A stretch of DNA of 64,000 bases from Alectoria sarmentosa. Its lineage: Eukaryota > Ascomycota > Lecanoromycetes > Lecanorales > Parmeliaceae. The position numbers were made by a program, and so were the translations under genes. Location: NCBI GenBank assembly GCA_009733775.1, contig WOGZ01000076.1:1-64000 (forward strand), read 5' to 3'. The notes under the pieces are model-generated. The model was not told the DNA's origin. It did no database searches and saw only the letters and a list, made by a program, of their open reading frames with translations. Positions 20,877-33,119 of the stretch are shown piece after piece; the first letter of the stretch is position 1; every line of letters starts with the position of its first letter.

Positions 20877-22266
20877 ATGAAAAGAGTGCTCCCAAGGTAC
20901 CGTCGCCAGAAACGCCCCCAGACGCAAGGTAGCCCCGATGTGGTAGTCTTCAAATCGAGACAAGTTTGGAAACCCAACCTTGTCCCGCAAAGAGCAAGCC
21001 TGGAAGGGATTGCCGTTGAGATCCAGCAGGCTATCCTCCACCAGATGCCAGACTTACAGACTCTTCAAGCGCTCATCTCTGCGTCGCCATCCTATCTCAG
21101 GGCCTACCAAAGCCAACGCCATTCAGTCCTGTCCAACACACTCCTCCGAGATATCCATCCAGATGTGCTCTTCGATGTCTTGGCAATCGTAGACGCACTG
21201 AAGCTGCCACGCAATTACGACGATCATGTGCCCCAACTGAAGGCCTTCATCGAGCAGTTCAAGGCCGCGAGCACCTTGCTGGACGTGGCACTTATGCCAC
21301 TCGAACCAAGCACCAAAGAAACGCTGTCGGAATGTCATCTGTCGGTACGCGATGTCACCAAAGACCTCTATGATTGTGCGCTGTTCACGCACTCAGTCAT
21401 GGGCTGCCGTCTAAATCATCGTGTATCACTTTCGCCAAACGAGGTGCGTCGAATCCATCGAGCCTTCTACCGCTATGAGCTTTTTACCGTTCTCTTTCGA
21501 GAGCCGGATTTCTATTTGGAGGAGCAAACCGAGAGACATAGGAACCGAGACCCGGGCAGAACTCGTCTCGCTTTAGAGAGGGATTCGATCAGGTCGCCTG
21601 ATACCCAGGAGAAGACGTTCCTCTTCTTCGCTCTCTTCAAGGCCTGGGAGGCGGAAGAGATAGCCTGTATGCGGGACTACATCACGCATCGGTATGACGA
21701 GCTATACAAAGAATGCAAATCTGAGTCACAGGAAATGATGGAAAAGAAAAGACGTTACGGCGCTGCACCTTGGGGAAACCCCCCCAGATTACCATCTGAA
21801 ACTCAGAACGTGTTGGAATAGGCTCACATTTGACACAGATCAGAGAGCTGATAAGTTGCTAGTGTATGGCGACAAATCATGTCACGAACACCACCTATCT
21901 CTTGGCCTGGGCTTCTTCCACGCCTTGATGAAAACTCCTCATGAAGGTCAGATGCGTGTACTGAGAGAGAACTCTGGTATCTCACATTCGTCCCTCTCCA
22001 GCACCTTGGAGGAAGACGGTCCTGTATGGAAGATCTTATGTATGATGCATGGATAAATCCAACCTTCCTAGGATTCGACAGGGACAGCAATACTGATCGT
22101 CCGAACGCGGCATGAGTATGGTCGACAGGGAATGAGGTCGAGATTCGCTACGACCAGTATGCAAAGAAGGGTCGGAGGAAGTGGGGGTATGTCATGTGAG
22201 ACAAGGAGAGGTTAGACCGATGGAACATTATACAAGAGAATCCTCACGATTATCTCATGACATGAG
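20877..22266 (+). pseudogene. Decayed fungal F-box-like family member, copy 1
   Basis: A frame from ATG 20877 to 21821 begins, after a basic leader, with an F-box-like pattern (GIAVEIQQAILHQMPDLQTLQALISASPSY) and continues with helical sequence to PRLPSETQNV. Homologous sequence continues in another frame (ADKLLVYGDKSCHEHHLSLG, about 21842-22030), then again shifted (DLMYDAWINPTFLGFDRD), and reaches KWGYVM, an in-frame TGA, then DKERLDRW. So two frameshifts and two stops separate the N-terminal part from its tail. The N-terminal 315 residues could still be translated. Copy 2 is at 23702-24982. Confidence 0.6.
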
Positions 22267-22781
22267 ACATCGCACCGGCTTAAAAATGTGGAAGCAGCGA
22301 TCAAAGTGGGAAGAAGTTCTCCGGACTGACAGCGTGCAAAAGACCGTGGCGGCTTATGTTGGCAAATTTCATTGCAGGGAAGCGAGGCAATGCGTACTAG
22401 TACAATCTCTCCGGTACGAAGGAATTGGGGCAAACGAACGCCTGCAAAATATGCACAGCCTTCGATAAACATCAAGAATGGAAATTGACCGCTCATAGCA
22501 TTCGGTCCTAGTTATCAACTTCGTTCTTCATGTTCATAAACTTTTTTTGACCATTTGGTGGATTACTACTGCATGGCATTGCCCAGTCAAGAGGTTCGAC
22601 ATGTCGTGTCCGTCCCTTGTTTCTTATGCAGCGAGCTGCACGGCTGCGGCCTTGTGCCCTTTCGTGATGGTCCTCGAACCATGACTTCTTACTGGTGGCT
22701 CTGAAGGGTGAGACCTCTTGGGGTATAGGTCTTAGTATGTTGGTCTTTCTTGACCGTTCTTTGTCTACTTTCTATTAGATA

Positions 22782-23201
22782 TCACCCTCTCTCTGCACGA
22801 CTTCGAATGTCCGCTGCTTTGTACTGTCGAAAGCGATCCAGCACATCAGGTCTTGTGTTCCAGCCAGCCGGATTTCTAATGTAGAATGACAAGGAAGAGG
22901 ACGAGAGCGATGTCGATGGGAGCCTTACACCGTCCGAGGAAGAAGGTGGTGCATAGTTTGAGGGAAGCCTTGCGCCGCCAGACGACGAAGACGACGCGTA
23001 GCCTCGTCGGATCCTTACAACGCTAGAGGTTGAAGACGACAAGTGGGCACTTGAAGGCACTCTGAAAGGGCCCGATGAAGAGCTGGGGATACTCAACGGG
23101 TACCAAGGGCAGGTCAACTGCTGCTTGTTCGTCTCCGGCAATACTCTTGTATCTTTACTATTACATGCTCTCTGTATCAAAAAGTCTCCAAGTTGTAGCA
23201 A
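22782..23201 (-). CDS. Hypothetical Ser-rich low-complexity protein
   Basis: A 139-residue frame with a degenerate repeat of about 17 residues built on SSSxGxRLPS (four loose copies), ending in PDVLDRFRQYKAADIRSRAERG. I do not recognise it. The repeat could produce an open frame by chance, so its reality is doubtful. Confidence 0.25.
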   Translation of the reverse strand: MLQLGDFLIQRACNSKDTRVLPETNKQQLTCPWYPLSIPSSSSGPFRVPSSAHLSSSTSSVVRIRRGYASSSSSGGARLPSNYAPPSSSDGVRLPSTSLSSSSLSFYIRNPAGWNTRPDVLDRFRQYKAADIRSRAERG

Positions 23202-23365
23202 TTTAATCTTGTATAATATTTATTCAAAGGCGAGTACGAATGTAATAAGTCAGCGAATTTAAAAGTCAGCAGTGTAAAAAAGGATAAAAACGCAAAAATT
23301 AACTTCTCCCCAACAGGCTGGAAAACGGTTAGAGTTATTGTGGTGATAAAATGTCTACAAAATTA

Positions 23366-23492
23366 CTTACGAATCGAACCCTGGTCTCCCGCGCATTGCC
23401 ATTTGACAAGCGGAAACTTTTCAATTGTCAGTTGGAAATCTATGTGGAAGAAATGAGTATGACATACTTCTAACCACTAAACCATTGAGGAA
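23366..23492 (-). other. tRNA-like sequence with insertion (SINE-like head)
   Basis: Read on the minus strand, it begins TCCTCAATGGTTTAGTGGTT (acceptor 5' strand plus A box, 23470-23484 on plus), and about 75 nt later has GCGGGAGACC followed by GGTTCGATTC (B box, 23371-23380). Both ends resemble tRNA-Asp, but the anticodon arm is replaced by unrelated sequence and no 3' acceptor strand complementary to TCCTCAA follows. This is not a functional tRNA; it looks like a tRNA-derived SINE head or tRNA pseudogene. Confidence 0.5.
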
Positions 23493-23701
23493 TCATCAAT
23501 TATAAGTTTTACTATATCATGATATAGAATCATTATCTAAGTCGCTAGAGTCTTCCGGATGGTAATAGGACCCTCGGACATTGTTTATATTGACGACTCA
23601 CTTAAATCAGCATTCACTATGTCTATAAACAACACACTTTCTTCCTCACGCCTTTCTAAAGACCTCTTACATGCCCGAAAGATGACGGAGGCGTACCATT
23701 G

Positions 23702-24982
23702 ATGATGCCAGAGAAACAGAACGGTAGTTGTCCAGCCCCTATCGTCGATTATTTCAGAGTTTCCGCAATGCCAAATGCCCAAGTAGGGCTCGATCCGCAG
23801 AGCGCAAGCCTTGAGCGTCTTGTACAGTTTGAGAGCCTTCAGAAGTTCGCACATCAGCCATCCTTGGACGCAATCGTCCACGCATCGCTGTCCTATCCCA
23901 GAGCTTACGTGGCTAGGCGGCAATCTATCTTCGCCAAGGTCGTCTCGCGCGACATTGGTCCAGGTGTTGTATTCGAAGCCCATGCAGTAGCTCGGGCCCT
24001 GACGACCAACAGCAAAGACGGTTCAGAGATCGGACGATTTGTCCAAGACTACAAAAAGTACACTTGCACGACGAGAACCGCTATGGGTTTCGTCGAAAGC
24101 TTTCCACTTCCTCGTACTGCCGTTCTTTCACAAGTCCGATTTGCTGTTCGATTTGCCATGAAGGACTTTTGTCAGGCCACACTATCAAGACACCCATTGA
24201 GTAACAAACAGGAAGAAGATTCCACGTCCCTCGCTACCAATGAAGCTCGACGTATCAGCAGAGCCTTGTGTAGATTCGAAACATTCTACGATCTTAATGC
24301 AGCCACTTTTCGAAGTGAAGCGGAAACTGGACTGCATGGTTGTGTCTCCTCTTCCTGAACCAGTTCCCACCTGGGAAAGTGGAAGAGATGGCATACATAC
24401 GAGACTACATCATAGGTCGATACGCACAATTATTCGCAAAGTATAAATATGAACTCGTACAGCAAACGTCACAAGGGGCCCCTGAAGACTCTTCTGGGGA
24501 CGATCTGCCGTTTGAAGCTAGCACTATTGGCCACGTACTGATCCCGACTCGGCTGATCTCATCGCCAAAGGTGAGGCTCGAACACTACGAAGAGCGTTGT
24601 ATGTCGCGTGGCCTAGATTTCCTGCGCAGAATCAGTGGAGCCTCTGCTTTCGATAAATTGTGTATGCTCGTGCAGAAACTCATTCACACCCATTCCTTTC
24701 TCACTCGAACCACAGGGGAGAAACCCTATGACTACGTGTACAGGACTAACGCTTTCAACGATTGGATCAAGAAAAATAGCCCTTTGGTTCGTTGACGACA
24801 GTGATGGCCCAGATGCGGCTTGAACTTGGTCGAATGGGGACATGGTAGAGCTGTTCCCTTTCTAGCCTTCCAAGGAGAATCTTAGGAAATGGGGACACGT
24901 GATGTGGGACAAAGAGAGATTGGATCGATGGGGTGTGTTAAGGAGCAGCAATGAAGAATATGTGCGCCAATGCTACGAGTGA
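23702..24982 (+). pseudogene. Decayed fungal F-box-like family member, copy 2
   Basis: Paralogue of the 20877-22266 sequence. The frame from ATG 23702 carries the same order of motifs (SLERLVQFESLQKFAHQ, then ARRISRALCRFETF) and stops at 24358. The continuation VEEMAYIRDYIIGRYAQLF, parallel to EEIACMRDYITHRYDELY in copy 1, is in a different frame from about 24335. A third segment (DDSDGPDAA, TGA, TWSNGDMVEL) leads to KWGHVMWDKERLDRWGV, ending at 24982. It is probably non-functional. The stop after AA is at the same place as in copy 1. Confidence 0.6.
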
Positions 24983-25934
24983 ATTTCTACGATTTTATAG
25001 CTTTATTTATACAGAAGAGGATGGGTCGAAAGCCATGAACAGAGGGAAGCTCGAAATTTTCAAGAAGGACCGCGGGGATACCAACCCCTAGAAAACCGAC
25101 ATGATCACATCGACGAGGAGTGTTGTTCGGCGTTCAAGGCTCAACCTCGACAGTCAGTAACATCTTCTTGAGGGATGAAGCCCAACATTTGCCCACGAAT
25201 ACAAATAAGCCAACGCCTCTTACTGCAATTTTTTGATGACATGCCTACTTATACTGAGGGATTCAGAACCTCTCAACATCCCCTCCAGTGAGGAGAGAGG
25301 AGAGACGGTATGGAAGGCCGTCAAGTCTGAAGGGCGTAAGTAGATTGGAATCCCCGAGAATTAAAGCCCAGGAAAAATTTCGTTGGTGATGGAGAGTCCA
25401 ATACTTCCGAAATTGGGAGGGGATTGATGCAAGAAGTATTGAATTTGGAAAGGGAGAGAATAGCAAGGTATTGTGACCCAGGGCCAAGGCATGATATAAA
25501 ATTCGAACACTAAAGGGGCAGCCCCAAAGAGATTCATGTGATTCCGGAGAGGAACCCAGCAGGGTAGAAGTTGTAGTGGAACAGAGTTGAGGGACCTAAT
25601 GCTGCAGATCAAAAAGCACAGAGAAAAGAGACTTTCTCGACAAGAAAGAGCTTGAATGGCTTTTGGTCTCCAGTCGTGCGTTCAAGTTCACCTAGACTTT
25701 GTCGTTTTAAGGATTATTCCATCCATCTCCCACAAAAAGCTGGAGATAGAATCACCTGGTACAATACCCAGAAGTCATTTGTCAACGGAAAACAACAGCC
25801 ATGCCTTCTCCCTCATCTCTTGACTACATAGCCTCTCCACGATCTCTCTGGCCCTCACCAGCTCTCTGACTGTGAAGACTGGCTCTAACAACAGTCGACA
25901 CCAATCACACAAGACCTTGTCATCCTTCCCAGTG
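24983..25934. other. Intergenic, no gene seen
   Basis: Both strands were read; only short, unconserved-looking frames are present. Confidence 0.45.
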
Positions 25935-26333
25935 ATGTCTACCAAGACACCAAGCAAGGAAACCGCTACAAAAGCCAACCCTCTCAGCGTAGACCTCACG
26001 TACAAGTCGGTCCGGGAAGAGCAGTGGGGCTGCCACGGACATTCGTGCAAAGGCCACGTCAACCTGCGCATTGTACCCTTCATCTCGGACAAGACTGCGA
26101 CTGGTAATGGTCCGATTCCCTGCATGGCGGCCTTCCAATGGGCCGATTTCAGTGCCGGCTTCGCCTGCAGCAGTACTCAAGCCGATGGTACATTTTCAGA
26201 CTTCAAGATCAACAAGGATAGCGGGGAAGGCGGCATGGAAGAGGTCGAAGATGTTGTCGTGGGGCTGCTCGACGATGTGACAGATGAAAAATGGGAAGAA
26301 ATTGTTGTTTGTGGATATGGATGTTGGATATAA
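25935..26333 (+). CDS. Hypothetical protein, unrecognised
   Basis: A 132-residue frame from ATG 25935. Features are a segment EEQWGCHGHSCKGHVNLRIV with paired Cys/His, a hydrophobic-aromatic centre (CMAAFQWADFSAGFACSS) and an acidic tail ending ICGYGCWI-like (VVCGYGCWI). No known domain was recognised. The reading could continue in the next frame to 26490 if an intron or frameshift exists near 26280. No function can be assigned. Confidence 0.35.
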   Translation: MSTKTPSKETATKANPLSVDLTYKSVREEQWGCHGHSCKGHVNLRIVPFISDKTATGNGPIPCMAAFQWADFSAGFACSSTQADGTFSDFKINKDSGEGGMEEVEDVVVGLLDDVTDEKWEEIVVCGYGCWI

Positions 26334-26490
26334 AGGACGCTCGCCTATCAGTTGGATGGTGTGGGGGAAGAGGGTGGAGGAAGGGGTGGAGGTCGGGAGT
26401 AAGGAGTGGGGGTGTGTGAGGTTGAAGAGGGAAGAGGGTGATAGGCTTAGGATGGACACTTCTTGGGAAGTGCAGAGAGGGATTGTTTAG

Positions 26491-27346
26491 GGTGGGTGCG
26501 CCTCAAGAAGTAGCAAGAGGGGTTGGCACAGAGTACAGGCTGCGAGATGAAATCAAAGTTGTACTGTATGCAAGCGCGTGCCAAGCGGTAGCAATATCAC
26601 TCCGTACCATCCAAAATCCTGGCCCAAATTCTTCTCCAAAAAAAATAGAGAAACAAAAGGCAAACAGTATCACGACGAAGGAACCTACGCTCGGTCCAAA
26701 GCGACGGCGGCTTTCCCGAATAATAACCCAACACTGTATCATATCTTCCCACTCAAGAGGAGGCGAAAGAATATGCCGTCAAACTCATCTCGAGCATTGA
26801 ACAACACTACCTTGACCTCGCTCAATTCAATCGTGCTTGCACACTGAAAGGAGTCCAGGACCAATGCCGTCCAGCCCGCTTCCGTGAAAATGAAGATTCC
26901 AACTCCATTCATCAAAATCAAAACAGAAATACAAAATTGCAGAAGATTGCGTACGAGCGATTGCTGCATTGGGCTGTGGGCGAAAGTCAAGGTACGCAAA
27001 GACAGGCTTCGATTGTTTTGATGGAATTTCCAATGCAATGCTTGCATATTCGAATAACCTAATCTGAGGGGGAAAACAGTGTGGAACAATTCGTGCTGCT
27101 AATTCACATTTACAAGAGGCCGTGAGACCTACGACACCTTCACCTTCATTGCAAGCAATGTGTGTCGGAAGACGTAGGTAATAGAGTGAGAACACCTATC
27201 CATGAACCCGAAAGCGCACGCCAGCAAGCTTTGATCCCGCTCTTCAGAACATTTCCGTTGCCGTTATACAGTCCGAGTTGAACATCCATGTATCCCTTGT
27301 CGTCGGTGGTCCAAGTCTTTCTGGTGGCGATCTTTATGAGATTGCT
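26491..27346. other. Intergenic, no gene seen
   Basis: Only short frames on both strands. The 3' region of the small Cys-rich gene lies at the right end. Confidence 0.45.
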
Positions 27347-28080
27347 TTAGCAGCAGTCCGCACAACACTCGCAGCAATCCGCACAGCATTCGCATCCTTC
27401 TTCAGCGACAAAACAACAGCAAAGGGCTGCGAGACTGTTGGCAAGATTGATGTCAGCGTTAGTTCTATAATTCGATGGAAAAGCGTAATAATTGTTGCTG
27501 CCAGACGCTGCAGAACCAGTCCGATTGGACAGCAGGTGATGAAGAGGGACGGTGGATAGGAAGTATGAAAAGGGCGTTGTGGGGGCAGGTAGGCTTACCA
27601 AGCTTCCAAGCATCCGCGGTCTTTTTTTTGCCTCACGACGACCTGCTGGGGTGGGCCTTGCTGGTATTGCATCTATTACATTCCATCATGTCAGCCTCCC
27701 ACTCGCTCCCAGACCCATGTTTCTGGATTCATTCCCCATCCGATACACGTCAAAATGCTCGTGCTGGCATGCTTGGCGCCAAGTCTTTGGTGGACACGTC
27801 CGTGAGGTCAAGGAGTCATGGGGCACCTACCGGAGGACCTTGGTTGTATCCACCATATTGCTGGGGAGGATAGCCTTGCTGAGGAGGGTAGCCGCCGCCG
27901 TAGCTAGATTCGAAAGTCAGTCTCGATGTTCCTATGATGCATGCCTTGCGCTCATCCCTATGGGCGCGATTTGTGTGTAGCCGCCCTGTCCCAATACTGC
28001 AGCGGAACGCGAGAAGGGGAGAGCACACACCTTTGCTGGGGGTATTGAGGGCCCTGGTTGTAGTATCCTTGGTTTGCCAT
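27347..28080 (-). CDS. Small PPQ-rich protein with cysteine-rich tail (CYSTM-like)
   Basis: Four exons, 28080-28031, 27903-27831, 27672-27599 and 27434-27347, give exactly 94 residues. The N-terminus is a Gly/Tyr/Pro/Gln repeat (YGGGYPPQQGYPPQQYGGYN), followed by QQGPPQQVVVRQKKDRGC and a tail LEACLAALCCCFVAEEGC with repeated CCADCC elements to the stop. This layout matches the CYSTM class: a disordered Q/P/Y-rich head and a Cys-rich membrane-associating C-terminus, linked in fungi and plants to stress tolerance. Every intron has GT-AG ends and the frame closes only when all three are removed. A third intron of 164 nt is long for this window. Confidence 0.75.
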
Positions 28081-29088
28081 TTTGGAGTTTGTACAGTGAT
28101 TCAAACGAAGTGGGTGTGATGACTTGGATAGCTGTCAGCTATACGCGGTTACAACAATGGCCGCTGCTGCAACCGGCAATTTTGAGGCTGGGTCGGTAGG
28201 TACTGACGATTTGAAGGAGTGTCTGCCTTTGGGTGTACACTCAACAGAGAGATGTTCACTTAGAATTACTTATGGACGAGGTACGGGTCTGAGGTGAGTG
28301 ATAGATGAAGCTGTGTTGCAGTGGAGAATGGAAGGTTGTGAGGCGGAGTGGCGGAGTAAAAGATCGGGCCGATGTTTCACCGTATTTTGATTGGTTGAGT
28401 AGGCCTCGAAGAGTCTGAGAGGAGGCCTGATGACTTGAAAACAAAGGATTCCAATATGGTCGTGTCTGAGACATCAAATCTACTTATACATGATCAAGCG
28501 CTTCGAGGCGAAGCTGAGCCACAAGAGAGCCGCGCATTCATTGATTAAGCTCTTGATGGAGAGAGCATCATTCGCCACAGTGCGTTTTTAGATTTAGTGT
28601 ACAGTGGCAGTGCTCGACCTTGATAATAAAGCAATACTATCCAATAGAATAAGAGTGTGCAGGCTCAATCTTGTTAACCAAGTCACTGCTGCAACTGCTA
28701 GGGTGGAGATGTATAAGTCTTTCATATCTTATACATCTAGCTAGGAGGATGTCGGGTTCTCAGAATACTTGTACCTAACAACTACTCGTCCAGACTTCCG
28801 TGACAAAGCACACGCAAGCTTGACCCGATAAAAGCCACACCTCCCATCATGAGTTGTAGGGCATGATGAGTGTCCAAGGAAAGAGCAAGTAACATAATCG
28901 AACTCCCAACCACCGTGGGTATAAATAAAGTTGCCAATCACCTACACCATTTCGACCAGCCACTCAGTCCTTTCAACAAAGCCACCCAGCTTTCCCGCAA
29001 GACTGATGTTGACAAGTATGGAAATTGTGAGATATTGAAAGGGTAACAAGAAAAGGCATAAAATGTCACTGAAAGAAGACAAATCAAC
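28081..29088. other. Intergenic, no gene seen
   Basis: Promoter side of the Cys-rich gene on the left and 3' side of the zinc-finger-like gene on the right. No supported frame. Confidence 0.45.
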
Positions 29089-31480
29089 TCAATGAAACGG
29101 GGAAAGGTTGAGCAATCCATAGGGAATCTGTGGATTGTTCGGCGAAGATATCCCGTATGAGATATTACCGGGGATGTACGAAGTTTGGAAGTTGTCAAAA
29201 TCTTCCAGGGTATGAGCAGTCATGGTTGTGCTCATGGTTGAAGGCAAGTCATAGGAATCGGGGGTGCTGCTGGCGAAGTTATCGTGGACCTGAGCAGGGC
29301 CTGCTGAGTTGCTGCTGCTCAGAAAAGAAGGGGCGGCTGGGGCTGACGATGAGAATATTGGGCGACAGTAAGGCAGATCTATGCTGGGAGTGGCAAAGCT
29401 TGCTGCGTTGTCGTCAAAATATGTCCCGAAAGATGTCTCGAAAGCTGACTGGAAGCCTGGTCGACTGAAAGGAGCATCGATACTTTGGGAGGTGAATTGC
29501 CGATCATCCGCCATGGCTAGCTCGCGACCATTCGCGCCATCGAGAGGAGAGGCAGAGATTCGCTGCCCGATAGCGCCGTCGCGTCGTTGCAAGGTTTGGT
29601 CGTTTTTCTGGACGTCTTCAAGCAAAACGAGGTCTTCCACCGCCTCATCTTGCTCTCCCTGCTCCTCATTGAACTCTTCATCATCCTCCGCACTATCATC
29701 GACGGCGCTGTCACCGAGCGCCATATAATCCTTTCCGCGCACTTTGATCTTTTTCATCCATCGCCTACACTCGCTCATTGGAGGATCTTTTCCTCCACCT
29801 TTGCCCCCTCGCCTCTCACCAGGGTCCACATTGGTCCGACGAATCTCGGATTTTGGATGGAAGTGGAAGCGTCGAAGATGGGCGGCAGCGTTATAGTCTT
29901 GTCCGTATGGCTTCTTGGACTCGCAAGCTGCGCAATCGGAAAGGAATCCGTCCGTAGAAATATCGACGCATACCCAAGCCGTGCGAAAGGAATTATGGTC
30001 AAGAGCCATGTGGCGATGAAGCTCATGGGAGCCCCGATAACCTTCAGGGTTCTTGTTACACTTTTCGCATTTGAGTTTCTCCTTGGTTTGTCGGCTGTAT
30101 TGGAGTTTAGGGATCAAAACCTTCGGTTCGGGTACTGACCGTTGGCGAAACATGTCTTGGCCACCTGATATGGAGTACGACGACTGTTGGGACATTGGGG
30201 TCTCGGCTACGTCTTTCGGGGCGATTGGGCGTGCGGCCTGAGCTATCTGTTCTTGGCTCCGGCGAGAAATTCGAGAACTCGACGATATGTTCGAGTCGGA
30301 TGATGCATCTCTTGTCATCTTCGTGTGAAAATCCAGTATCGAAGGCGATTGTAGTTGTTCCACAGTAGGGACAGAAGATGACGAAACGTCTCTTTTCATT
30401 TCCGTGTCAAGCTCCAAGGTCGTAGGCATGTTAAGATGTTGCACAGCGGGCATTGAAGCTAATGAAGTTTCAATTGCCGTTCCCTCGGCGTGAGCGAAAT
30501 AGAGGGACGAATCGAAAGGTGTGCCGACTCCTTGTCCGTCAGGAGAGAAAGAATTAGGTTGGGGGCCGAGGCTCGAGTCTTGTCGATGCATATTCTGAAG
30601 TGAGTCGATCTCCGAAATTCCGGAATTAGCCCTCATCATGCCAAACGCTCCACAGAATGAGGCACCGAGACTATCCTGTCGACTCATCGCGGCGCTTGTA
30701 GGTTGGGTGGTATTTGTGAATCTCTCCGATATTGTCGTCGTTGGAGAAATGGAAAAGGGCGACGGCAATTCGAAGGATGAGGGAGGAACGCAGTAGTTGT
30801 TGAATCCACTTTGAGGTTGAGTGTTGGGAGAACAACTAGACGATGGGAAAGCCCTGGACTGCTGAACGTATTCTGCCGGTTCATATATTTTGATATTGGG
30901 AGAGGTCTCCGGTATTTTTATAGGCATGCGTCCTGCAGATGTTCGTCGGGCCTTGAAGCTGGGGCCAGACGAGGAAGTATTGGTGTAACCGCAGTATGGC
31001 GCATTGCTGTCAAGCTGCCAAGGATTAATGTCAAGTGATGGAGCACTGATTGCATTTTGGGCGGTGAGTTCGGGTCCAGGTTGTGAAGTCCTGGCCCGTT
31101 TCCTAGACATCGGCTCCGACAAAGGGGAGTTCTGGTAGCACTGACCAACTGCGATCGGAGTGACGGTATCCTGAACCAGCGTCAGCTCCCTCGTGGAGGG
31201 AAGGGGGCAGGTCTAAATGAGTACATACGGATGCACGCCTCCTCGCTGCTGACGTTTCCGCTAAGGATTTTGAAGTGGATTGGCGCGCCATCTCCTGTCC
31301 TGGGGTTGAGGTGAGCTCCAGTGCTTGTGTTGGAGCTTCAGTGTCAAGCAGAACGCTGGTGTATGGCGCTGTCCTAGCTGCCCACTGAAGCTTGATCTCG
31401 TCTTGTTGAAGGTGCCGACATTCATGCCAGAACCTTTTCTTCATCCCCTCCAAGTAGGACACGAGTTTGGGGTCTGACAT
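29089..31480 (-). CDS. Fungal zinc-finger-like putative regulator
   Basis: Exons 31480-31229 and 31170-29089, 777 residues. Most of the chain is disordered and Ser/Pro/Asn-rich. The conserved module lies at about residues 445-520: KLKCEKCNKNPEGYRGSHEL (a C-x2-C finger core with following His pair), then VCVDISTDGFLSDCAACESK and AAHLRRFHFHPK, so two or three C2H2-like fingers with a long insert. I associate this with the fungal DUF7896-type module. After it come a basic Gly/Lys stretch and an acidic run (DDSAEDDEEFNEEQGEQDE). A role as a DNA-binding regulator is inferred. The acceptor at 31171 was preferred because the nearby AG at 31151 leads to an early stop. Confidence 0.75.
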
Positions 31481-33119
31481 GATTGGAGAATCTGGTGAGC
31501 GTTGCAGGGAAGGAGTACTGGGCAGTGGTGATGCTCTCGACGACCGCTTGTCTAGATGAGTAAAAGTTGATGATTAGCAAAACGGACGTGCAACAACACC
31601 GTTTGCTGGACTAAAAACATACATTGACGGTGGAGCGTCAGAGACAAGTCACGGTTGTATGGTGACAGAATGCGAGGTCAAGGCGAAAGAAAGATGAAGT
31701 TTCAAGGCGGAAGAGAGTTCGCATTTGAGCGTTTCGTAGTGTAATAGCCCAAGATGCAACTCCACCCGGTCTTGTGAGGCATGCTGACCGAAGAAGAAGA
31801 GGCCATGGAAACTTGGCACAGCGTCCTGCGGGTTGCGTATGGACGGACGAGGGGCAGACCGTGAGGCGGCCAGTCAGGAAAACGCCGCACAGAGACCGGG
31901 CGTCTAGCCAGACAGTTTAGGCAAGGCTGAGATCCTCTGGTGACGAAGCCAAATATCTGCATTGACAACGGACAAAACACGGGGTGTTTGTGAGGCAGCG
32001 ACCGCTAATCAGTACCGGTAGGTCTTCCACGATCCATGCCGCTTTCTGGAGGACTGAAGATTAAAGGCAGTCAGAACGAGCGCTGCTTCTCTAGCTGCAT
32101 GAGAAGCTTGACCAAGTCATCCCACCACTTGCAGCGTTAGCTCTTACATTCTCTCTCCAATTGGTGGCCTCGCCTTTGGACTGGATTTTGAGTCAATCAA
32201 GTAGAAAATGCCGATTCTGAAGGCATCTCTACACTGTCACGCGCTTCCCTCCAATCCTTCAGATACGGTCCGAGTATCACGGAGGGATTTGTGTGCTCTT
32301 ATACTCGTCAGCGACGGAAAAGGCAAGGCGGTACCAGCGATGCTGTCTTCTATCAAGTGGTGTTCGGCGTTCCTTGGGCTGCAGCTTCACGAGAGACCGA
32401 GTGCGTAGAAAGCTATTGGGTGATAAGGAAGGCTAAGTTAGAGCGAACATGCTGGGCCTTGGGCTAAACTCTTTGTGCAAGACACTTGCATGGGACTGCA
32501 TAAGGTAGGTAAAGTACTCGACCTCTGGTAGCCTTGCCTACAGAAGGAGTCAAGTCCTTCTTGACTTGCTTCCGCGATATGTATAGGCCCAAGATGGCTC
32601 TACCTGCAGACTGGCTGGAGTACATAGAGGGCTACGAATAGCAGGATGGTCATGCTCATGCCCGATTCAGGGGGGAATCATGGCATATGCAGATGATCCA
32701 ATGTTCGTAGGCTTCCGGAGTTTGCACACTTCCATGATCAGCTACTATCTAGAGTACGGAGGTGTCAAAGTTGGCTCGAAGCACTCAGAACGTGCCAGTT
32801 GCGTGGTACTACGAAGTAACAAAAGGGATTGTTCTATTGACCTATCGTCCTCATCAATTTTATGGACACGCGGACAGCAAACCCAGGGTATGAACGTGTA
32901 AGAGGTCAATTGGTATCCCTGAGCAGCATTGTGCGATTCAACATACTCTAAATTAATGTCTGTGTGTGTGTGTGTGTAATTCCTACGTCGGAGGGGCGCC
33001 CCCATAACCTTATAGGCTATGGTGGGACCGTTTTTTCCCATTCGGCCTTTTCGGCCATGTCCGATTAAATACATATGTGTTATTAAAGCGCCCTTAAGCA
33101 TGACCTAAACAAAACAAAT
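31481..33119. other. Intergenic, no gene seen; short (TG)n at 32956-32976
   Basis: No supported gene. A short TG dinucleotide run is present. Base composition shifts sharply to AT at about 33120, the edge of the LINE relic. Confidence 0.45.

Noticed and set aside
23366..23492. Functional tRNA gene
   Set aside because: No anticodon stem-loop and no 3' acceptor strand pair with the 5' end, even allowing an intron.
29500..30140. Plus-strand frames opposite the 29089-31480 gene
   Set aside because: Low-complexity shadows of the spliced minus-strand zinc-finger-like gene.
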